Source: a virus
Length of the DNA: 28,418 nucleotides
Reading direction: 5' to 3' (one strand)
IMG/VR virus record: IMGVR_UViG_3300020472_000129
Location: 1 to 28,418 of that record
The notes beneath the pieces are model-generated. The model was not told the DNA's origin. It searched no databases and saw only the letters and a program-made list of their open reading frames with translations. Positions 23,004 to 28,418 of the stretch are shown one piece after another. Every line of letters starts with the position of its first letter. Position 1 is the first letter of the stretch. Both the position numbers and the translations under genes were made by a program.

Positions 23004-24931
23004 TGACGCAAAGATACCTTGGTGGGATAATAACAGCAAACCCGGTAGAACCATCTAGCAATCTATCTACTGCATCTGCATCTGGTATGTGGACATTGCA
23101 GGAAGCATTGAGTTTCTATAGAGCAGGTGATTGGCCTGATGCTACTAATACACCTAGTGTTGGCCTTATTAAAGGAGGTTATGCAGCTTCAGCACCTACA
23201 GATACAGTAAATAAAATTATTCCAGAAACAGCAGGTAACGCTACTGATTTTGGTAATCTATCAGCCAGTAATTATTCTCTTGGTGCGTTATCTTCAGACA
23301 CAAGATCAGTTGCTGCTGGTGGATATTATAATAATTCTGCCTATACTAACACAATAGAATATTTTACTTTTGCTAGTGCTGGTAATGCAACAGATTTTGG
23401 TGATGCATCTGCTGTAATATTTAATACAACTGGAATTTCAAATAATGTAAGAGGTGTATTTGCATTAGGAAATGCAGGAGGTTCTAATGTTAATACTCTT
23501 GAATATATAACAATACCCTCAACAGGTAATTCTATAGATTTTGGTGATGCAACAGAAGCTAAAGACGCTGCTGCTTCTGTTGGAAGTTCTACTAGAGGTG
23601 TATTTGCTGGAAGAGCTACATCTTATACTAACGTAATAGAGTATATTACTATAGCAAGTTCTAGTAATGCGACAGACTTTGGTGATCTTACTACTTCTAG
23701 AGGTTATATGCATGGGGGAGCAAGTAGTAGTACTAGAGGCGTATTTGGGCCCGGATTAGGTGGAGGTGGAAGTACTTATTTTAATACACTAGATTACATA
23801 ACTATTGCGTCTACTGGAAACGCTACAGATTTCGGAGATGCATTAGCTGCTACATATGGCACAAGTGGTATGTCAAATAGTACAAGAGGAATATTTTCTG
23901 GTGGTCAAGATTCAGGTGGTAGGCTTAATGTAATACAACAGATTACAATAGCTACTACAGGAAACGCCACAGATTTTGGCGATTTACTTTCAGTTACTTC
24001 TTATAATGCATCTACTTGCTCTGGTAATCCAGCAGTACAAAACGAAACTGGATTTCCCCCTGCTGCTATAGGATTGTTTGCTGGTAGCACTAATGCAGGT
24101 CAGACTACTATTTTGTATGTTAATATAGCAACAGATGGTGAAGGAGCAATGTTTGGTGACGCTGCTGTTGCAAGAGGAAGTACATCAGGTGGTAGCGCAA
24201 GTTCAACTAGAGCAGTGTTTGCAGGTGGTGGTAGCAGTGGAATAAACAATATAGATTATGTTGAGTTTAGTACAAAAGGGAAAGGTACAGATTTCGGTGA
24301 TTTAAATAACGCTGTAACTGGTGGAGGGCAAGTAAGCAGTTCTACCAGAGGTATTCATGCTGGTGGTTTGGTTAGTAGTAGAATTAATGTTATTGATTAT
24401 TTTACTATAGCCAATGCAGGTAACGCTACTGATTTTGGGGATCTTACGGCTGTTAAAAATAGTATAGGTAGTGCAGGAGGAACAACAAGAGGTTTATTCT
24501 TTGGTGGTTACACTAGTGGTTACTTAAATGTAATTGAGTATATAACTATAGCCAATACAGGAAATGCAACAGATTTTGGAGATCTTTCAAATGCTGTAAG
24601 TAATATTAATGGTGTAGCTTCAAATACTAGAGCATTATTTGCAGGTGGATATAGTCAAGTTTCTGATTCATTAATAAATGTAGTTGAATATGCAACTATT
24701 GCCAGTACAGGTAACGCAACAGATTTTGGAGATTTATCTGTTGGTTCAAATCGTAACGCTGGAGTTACAGATAAAACAACTGCATTATTTCATGCAAGTC
24801 AAGGTAATGCGGGATATCCTAGTGTAGATAAATTTACTATTGCAAGTACGGGTAATGCTGCTGATTGGGGTGATCTTGTAGGAACGCAATACAATTACAG
24901 TTCTACCTCTAACTCACATGGTGGACTTTAA
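23003..24931 (+). CDS. Tandem double kelch-like propeller protein (12 blades), paralogue of the previous gene
   Basis: 642 residues. The head (about 1-53) contains ASGMWTLQEALSFYRAGDWP, related to the shorter SGVWNLSTFYQ head of the previous protein. It is followed by 12 repeats with the GNATDFGDL core. The break after repeat 6 (CSGNPAVQNETGFPPAAIGL) lies where the previous protein has its own, and the final repeat ends SNSHGGL. Blade 1 (KIIPETAGNATDFG) is closest to blade 1 of the FN3-propeller protein (KIIIETTGNATDFG). Two six-bladed propellers are inferred. It overlaps the previous stop by one base and is the last gene before promoter P4. Probably part of the adsorption apparatus. Confidence 0.8.
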   Translation: MTQRYLGGIITANPVEPSSNLSTASASGMWTLQEALSFYRAGDWPDATNTPSVGLIKGGYAASAPTDTVNKIIPETAGNATDFGNLSASNYSLGALSSDTRSVAAGGYYNNSAYTNTIEYFTFASAGNATDFGDASAVIFNTTGISNNVRGVFALGNAGGSNVNTLEYITIPSTGNSIDFGDATEAKDAAASVGSSTRGVFAGRATSYTNVIEYITIASSSNATDFGDLTTSRGYMHGGASSSTRGVFGPGLGGGGSTYFNTLDYITIASTGNATDFGDALAATYGTSGMSNSTRGIFSGGQDSGGRLNVIQQITIATTGNATDFGDLLSVTSYNASTCSGNPAVQNETGFPPAAIGLFAGSTNAGQTTILYVNIATDGEGAMFGDAAVARGSTSGGSASSTRAVFAGGGSSGINNIDYVEFSTKGKGTDFGDLNNAVTGGGQVSSSTRGIHAGGLVSSRINVIDYFTIANAGNATDFGDLTAVKNSIGSAGGTTRGLFFGGYTSGYLNVIEYITIANTGNATDFGDLSNAVSNINGVASNTRALFAGGYSQVSDSLINVVEYATIASTGNATDFGDLSVGSNRNAGVTDKTTALFHASQGNAGYPSVDKFTIASTGNAADWGDLVGTQYNYSSTSNSHGGL

Positions 24932-24938
24932 ATAAAAC

Positions 24939-24967
24939 TTGACAAACGCTTAAAAATATGGTATATA
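24939..24967 (+). promoter_or_regulatory. Sigma-70 promoter P4, late block
   Basis: TTGACA (24939-24944), 17 bases, TATATA (24962-24967). The flanks AATAAAAC and AAAC are those of P1. It begins a few bases after the last propeller gene and serves the gene at 25017, whose AAAGGAGATAAT ribosome binding site is strong. No terminator is seen between the tail operon and this promoter. Confidence 0.8.
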
Positions 24968-25016
24968 TATATTCCCATTCAGGGGGATACATATACTAAT
25001 AAAGGAGATAATATAT

Positions 25017-25847
25017 ATGACAGATACAAACTTAGTAGTACATGAATTAAAGGTAAACTTACCTGCTGATGTAAAGCCAGAATACAATACAATGTTAGCT
25101 AATATACAGGAAAAGATGCCTCAAGTAGCACAAGCTACTTCTAATTTTCATAAGTCACACTCACAGTTCATGGGTGTTACATTAGACGTAACTGCAATAA
25201 CACCTATTCGATCTGTAAAGCACACACTAGCTGAAATAGATAGAACCAGAGGTGCATTGCAAGAAGCATACATTGGTATGAAGAAGAAAGAAAATGAACT
25301 AAAGAAGAAAGAACGTGACCTAGAATCATGTGAAGATGATTTAGATCGTGAGTTACTAGAGATAGAGATACTAGAAATAGAAGGACACTTAGCAGGTACT
25401 AAGAATAGTGTACAGGGTGCAATCAGAAAGATGTCATTCTTTACCAACCAGTATGATAACCTTATGAAACACATAGGTAAAGAAGAACTAACTGAAGCTG
25501 ATTACGAGTTAGAAGAAGCACGATATCACATTATGACCTGTATGAAACAGGCATTAAATAGTGCTAGACCTAGAGGTGGTACAATTGATGAGGGTAACAT
25601 GATCTACCTATTTGATTTAGGTATCAATGCAGCCCAAGCACAAGCAGAAGTATTTGCGTACCTACAATGGGAAAATAATATTATTAGTGAAGGTAAAGCC
25701 CCAACTCATGCTAATACAGTAGAATGGTTAGAGGCTTGTGCAGATAAGTGGGCTAGTTGTCCTTCTGATTTTGCAAACAGTCGTGGTTTTGATGTATATG
25801 ATCCATTGTCATTAACTAATGTACCACAATTAGAAGCAGCCGAATAG
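25017..25847 (+). CDS. Helical protein of unknown function, probable virion or late protein
   Basis: 276 residues, with AAAGGAG ahead of the ATG. After an N-terminal beta-like segment (NLVVHELKVNLPADV), residues about 75-125 form a strongly charged coiled coil (GMKKKENELKKKERDLESCE, LEIEILEIEGHLAG). The C-terminal half is helical with Cys and Trp (TVEWLEACADKWASCPSDFA). No enzymatic motif or signal peptide is seen. It opens a unit with its own promoter, and the two small gaps that follow (14 bases each) indicate an operon with the next genes. Internal virion or tail-tip assembly protein are candidate roles. Not recognised. Confidence 0.75.
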   Translation: MTDTNLVVHELKVNLPADVKPEYNTMLANIQEKMPQVAQATSNFHKSHSQFMGVTLDVTAITPIRSVKHTLAEIDRTRGALQEAYIGMKKKENELKKKERDLESCEDDLDRELLEIEILEIEGHLAGTKNSVQGAIRKMSFFTNQYDNLMKHIGKEELTEADYELEEARYHIMTCMKQALNSARPRGGTIDEGNMIYLFDLGINAAQAQAEVFAYLQWENNIISEGKAPTHANTVEWLEACADKWASCPSDFANSRGFDVYDPLSLTNVPQLEAAE

Positions 25848-25861
25848 GAAAGGAAACCAAT

Positions 25862-26212
25862 ATGGCTTATAAAGTATGTAAATATCGGCTCAATGCTGAT
25901 GGAACAATACCAGATTTCTTGCACTTCGGGCATAGCCCAATGGGGATGCATGGAGTTTATGTAGTTGTAGATAGCTCTACTGCATCACCTAGAGATAATG
26001 TTATGATCGGCATTGTTAAACATGGTGGTAGTGGTGATTTTACTGAGATTGCTAGTAAGTCTGATCTGCAAACATATCTAGCTTCTGTATCAGGAGATTG
26101 GACAGATCCAGATCCAACTGAAGATGATCCAGATAAGACTAAAGCATTTGATAATGCAGCTCACGCTAAACTAGTATGGGATGCTTTAGATGCCTGTAAC
26201 GCTACGTTATAG
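25862..26212 (+). CDS. Small protein of unknown function
   Basis: 116 residues with GGAAAGGAAA upstream. It has an alpha/beta look: a basic start (MAYKVCKYRLNADGTIPDFL), a strand pair around GVYVVVDSSTASPRDNVMIG, an acidic turn (DPDPTEDDPDKTK) and a helical end (HAKLVWDALDACNATL). No motif is recognised. It lies between two probable virion proteins in a tightly spaced unit. Confidence 0.7.
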   Translation: MAYKVCKYRLNADGTIPDFLHFGHSPMGMHGVYVVVDSSTASPRDNVMIGIVKHGGSGDFTEIASKSDLQTYLASVSGDWTDPDPTEDDPDKTKAFDNAAHAKLVWDALDACNATL

Positions 26213-26226
26213 AAAAGGAAAGTAAT

Positions 26227-27360
26227 ATGGTAGGTGTTTATGAAAATTATGTAAAAAGTCAAACTGATTTGACAGATGTGTTTTTAGGAGGAGAAACTGT
26301 AACTCCTGAACAAGCTACGCAAAACAGAGAAACACTTCTTACAAACTTAGGAATAGATCCAACAAATGTTCCAGTAGATAGACAATTAGAAATAGTTGGT
26401 GATCATCACTTTAATGTGATGGGAGGCAAGAATGAAAATAGAACTATTGCTCAACCTGAAGCTCCTCCTTCTGATCCCCTAGCTACTCAAGCATCTGTAG
26501 ATTCATTACAACAAAAATTTGATAACTTTAAACCTGTTAATGTAACATCAGGTGGTGGTGATTATAGAACTATGAATATCACTCAAGGACCAGACATAGA
26601 CTATGATCGTATTCAAGGTTTTGTAGGAACTCCTGAAGTTCGTGATGAAGAAGGTAATATTGTTACAGAAGCAACAGGAATATATGCTCAACCTGGAGGT
26701 CTTATGTCAGGACAACAGGATCTTATGACTGGTCAACAAACTCTAGGTACTGGTCAAGGTGTTCTTGCAGAAGGTCAAGCTACATTAGGTGAAGGTCAGA
26801 CTACGCTAGCAGCAGGTCAACAGGGTATCATGGGTGGACAACAGGTACTAGGTGAAGGTCAACAAGCTATCGGTGGTGCTATTGGTGTAGCTGATCAGAA
26901 CCAACCTCAAACATTATTTGGTGGTCAGATGGCACTAGGTCAAGGTCAGGCAGGTATTACTACAGGTGTTCAAGGGTTAGGTAGAGATCTAACTAATCTA
27001 ACAGGTAATCTTAGTGACTTTGAGAGCGCACAAAGACAATATCAATTAGCTGCTGAAGGTCAGAGAGCGCAGGGTAGAGAAATAGGTATGACTACTCGTG
27101 ATCAGTTAGAAGATCAATTAAGAACTGTCGGAGCGCAAACTAATAGAATGGCAGAACAACAGGCACAGGCAAGACAACAAGGTATGATGGCTCCTCAACA
27201 AGCACCACAAACACAACAGGCAAGTCAGGCAGCACAGATTGCAGGTCAAAATCTTAGATCATTTGCACCTCAAGGTGGAGGTATGATGGGTCCAACTGGT
27301 CCTGTTGCAGTAGATCCTAGAGATCAAGTCGGTTTTGGACCTACAAGAAGTCCAGTTTAA
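26227..27360 (+). CDS. Virion-type protein with glycine-glutamine heptad repeats
   Basis: 377 residues, with AAAGGAAAG before the ATG. Residues 1-150 are mixed (VYENYVKSQTDLTDVFLGGE). About residues 158-262 are tandem heptads of the form x-L-x-x-G-Q-x (QDLMTGQ, QTLGTGQ, GVLAEGQ, ATLGEGQ, QVLGEGQ), about 14 copies, some degenerate. After it comes a Gln-rich helical region (RMAEQQAQARQQGMMAPQQ) and a Gly/Pro C-terminus. Heptads with one hydrophobic position and a Gly-Gln pair suggest an extended helix or fibre-like rod. No family recognised; an internal or ejected virion protein is plausible from context. Confidence 0.75.
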   Translation: MVGVYENYVKSQTDLTDVFLGGETVTPEQATQNRETLLTNLGIDPTNVPVDRQLEIVGDHHFNVMGGKNENRTIAQPEAPPSDPLATQASVDSLQQKFDNFKPVNVTSGGGDYRTMNITQGPDIDYDRIQGFVGTPEVRDEEGNIVTEATGIYAQPGGLMSGQQDLMTGQQTLGTGQGVLAEGQATLGEGQTTLAAGQQGIMGGQQVLGEGQQAIGGAIGVADQNQPQTLFGGQMALGQGQAGITTGVQGLGRDLTNLTGNLSDFESAQRQYQLAAEGQRAQGREIGMTTRDQLEDQLRTVGAQTNRMAEQQAQARQQGMMAPQQAPQTQQASQAAQIAGQNLRSFAPQGGGMMGPTGPVAVDPRDQVGFGPTRSPV

Positions 27361-27372
27361 TAGGAGAATATA

Positions 27373-28418
27373 ATGCCACAAGCAGGTGAAACTAGAAAAA
27401 ACCAAGGTAGATGGGAAGTATTTGATCCTTCTATGGGTCAACAGGGTGAGTTTGTAACTGTTCCTACAAATAGATTAGAGGAATTAAACTTATCTGTACC
27501 TCAAAACTATGCTACTGGACCTACTCCAGAAGGTAAACAAATAACTATAGATCCTAATACTGGACTAAGTGTATTTACTGATATACCACCTGATCCTAAT
27601 GCTCCTCCACCACCTAAAAGTGCAGAACAGATAAGAGATGAACAGTTTAATACTCAGTTAGCTAGTTATGTAGATGATCAAGGTAATATTCGTGAAGATT
27701 TGATGGGTGGTGATTTTAACTTTACTGCACAACAATTAAGAGATTTAAATGCTCAAGGTAATACTGATCAATTACAATCTGCTTTAACTAATCTACAGGG
27801 AAGACAAACAGCTAGAGATACTGGATTTAAAGGTGCGTTTGATGATCCAACTAAAGCACAGGCATTTTTAGGAGCGCAAGGTACTAATTTAGGTAATGTA
27901 GATGCCTATGGTCAACAAACTGCTCAAGGCCAACAGGCAAACATGGCAACTAATCCTACATTAATACAGGGAACACTAGACGCACAAGGTTATATGGATG
28001 CAAACCAAGATGTTGCACAAGCTGTACAAAGAGGTGATTTTGGATCTGCTCAAGAACATTATGATAAATTTGGTAAATTTGAAGGAAGAACTGCACCTAC
28101 AACAGGTGGTACAATATTTAAACCTACAATGCAACAAGTACAACCAGAGGAGTTGCTTAATAAACAGAATTATCAACTGGACCCTAGATCCACATTCGCA
28201 CCTACGCAAACAGTGCAGAATGTACAACAAGCAACTGCTCAACCTAAAACTGGACCTGCTAACTTTCAAGCTACTCAAATGTTTGATCAGGTACAGCAAC
28301 AGAATATACAGGCAGCAAAACAAACTGATCTAAGAGATTTTGTAACAGCCCAACAAGAACAAGTTGACACTCAATCAACGGTACAGGGTCAGTTAGCATC
28401 TCTTACTGCTCAGTTTGA
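27373..28418 (+). CDS. Gln-rich virion-type protein, cut by the right edge
   Basis: An ATG at 27373 with TAGGAGAATA upstream opens a frame with no stop through the last base (348 complete codons visible). The sequence starts MPQAGETRKNQGRWEVFDPS. A Pro-rich stretch (PPDPNAPPPPKSAEQIRDEQ, about residues 75-95) is followed by a Gln/Ala/Thr-rich region. At about residues 207-240 there is a unit YMDANQDVAQAVQ, then AQEHYDKFGKFEGR, the same repeat family that appears twice in the large protein encoded at 8566-11226. The shared unit suggests that both belong to the same virion substructure. The 3' end lies outside the window. Confidence 0.8.
   Translation, partial: MPQAGETRKNQGRWEVFDPSMGQQGEFVTVPTNRLEELNLSVPQNYATGPTPEGKQITIDPNTGLSVFTDIPPDPNAPPPPKSAEQIRDEQFNTQLASYVDDQGNIREDLMGGDFNFTAQQLRDLNAQGNTDQLQSALTNLQGRQTARDTGFKGAFDDPTKAQAFLGAQGTNLGNVDAYGQQTAQGQQANMATNPTLIQGTLDAQGYMDANQDVAQAVQRGDFGSAQEHYDKFGKFEGRTAPTTGGTIFKPTMQQVQPEELLNKQNYQLDPRSTFAPTQTVQNVQQATAQPKTGPANFQATQMFDQVQQQNIQAAKQTDLRDFVTAQQEQVDTQSTVQGQLASLTAQF

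Noticed and set aside
20280-24931. Regularly spaced DNA repeats that could suggest a CRISPR array
   Set aside because: The period is about 147 bases, the repeats are coding and degenerate, and they keep one reading frame; they encode propeller blades.
1-28418. Terminal repeats, attachment sites or insertion sequences
   Set aside because: No long direct or inverted repeat between the ends, no integrase or transposase and no tRNA fragment was seen; the window ends inside genes on both sides.

Overview
The window is a stretch of a tailed double-stranded DNA bacteriophage genome (Caudoviricetes) carrying its packaging and virion-structure genes. All genes from 1075 to the right edge are on the + strand and tightly packed, with many ATG/TAA overlaps; only the partial gene at the left edge is on the - strand. 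The order small terminase, large terminase, portal, scaffold, major capsid protein, decoration-type protein, head-tail adaptor, tail hub and fibre, with a P22-sized portal and no tape-measure gene, suggests a short-tailed (podovirus-like) virion. The DNA is AT-rich. The fibre, FN3/kelch-like and GGM-motif proteins resemble those common in marine environmental phages. The host cannot be named from the sequence. No integrase, replication, RNA polymerase or endolysin gene is visible, so other modules lie outside the window.

Left edge (1-1074): the start of a divergent - strand gene, then about 970 bases without a convincing gene. This gap holds four elements that match the sigma-54 consensus, two on each strand and converging, several operator-like palindromes, and two textbook sigma-70 promoters (712-740, 901-929) that face a structured leader and the first structural operon.

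Packaging block (1075-8563): a Lys-rich small protein, a mini-HNH protein, a 52-residue single-membrane-helix protein, two related basic low-complexity proteins, TerS, a TerL with an N-terminal extension, the portal, and a small protein nested in the portal 3' end.

Head block (8566-13929): a large acidic mosaic protein, the scaffold, then a dedicated promoter and hairpin-rich leader for the major capsid protein and a probable decoration protein, closed by an intrinsic terminator. The capsid gene uses codons unlike its neighbours, as expected for a very highly expressed gene.

Tail block (13988-24931): adaptor, a hub/nozzle-like protein with two Ig-like repeats, a fibre, a small beta protein, and three consecutive genes built from a kelch-like repeat of about 49 residues. 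Those repeats come in 6, 12 and 12 copies with visible block boundaries after every sixth, which I read as five six-bladed beta-propellers (30 blades). This is the most striking protein feature of the window.

Late block (25017-28418): its own sigma-70 promoter drives four genes of unknown role, the last cut by the window edge; glycine-glutamine heptads and a repeat shared with the large acidic protein suggest internal or tail-associated virion proteins.
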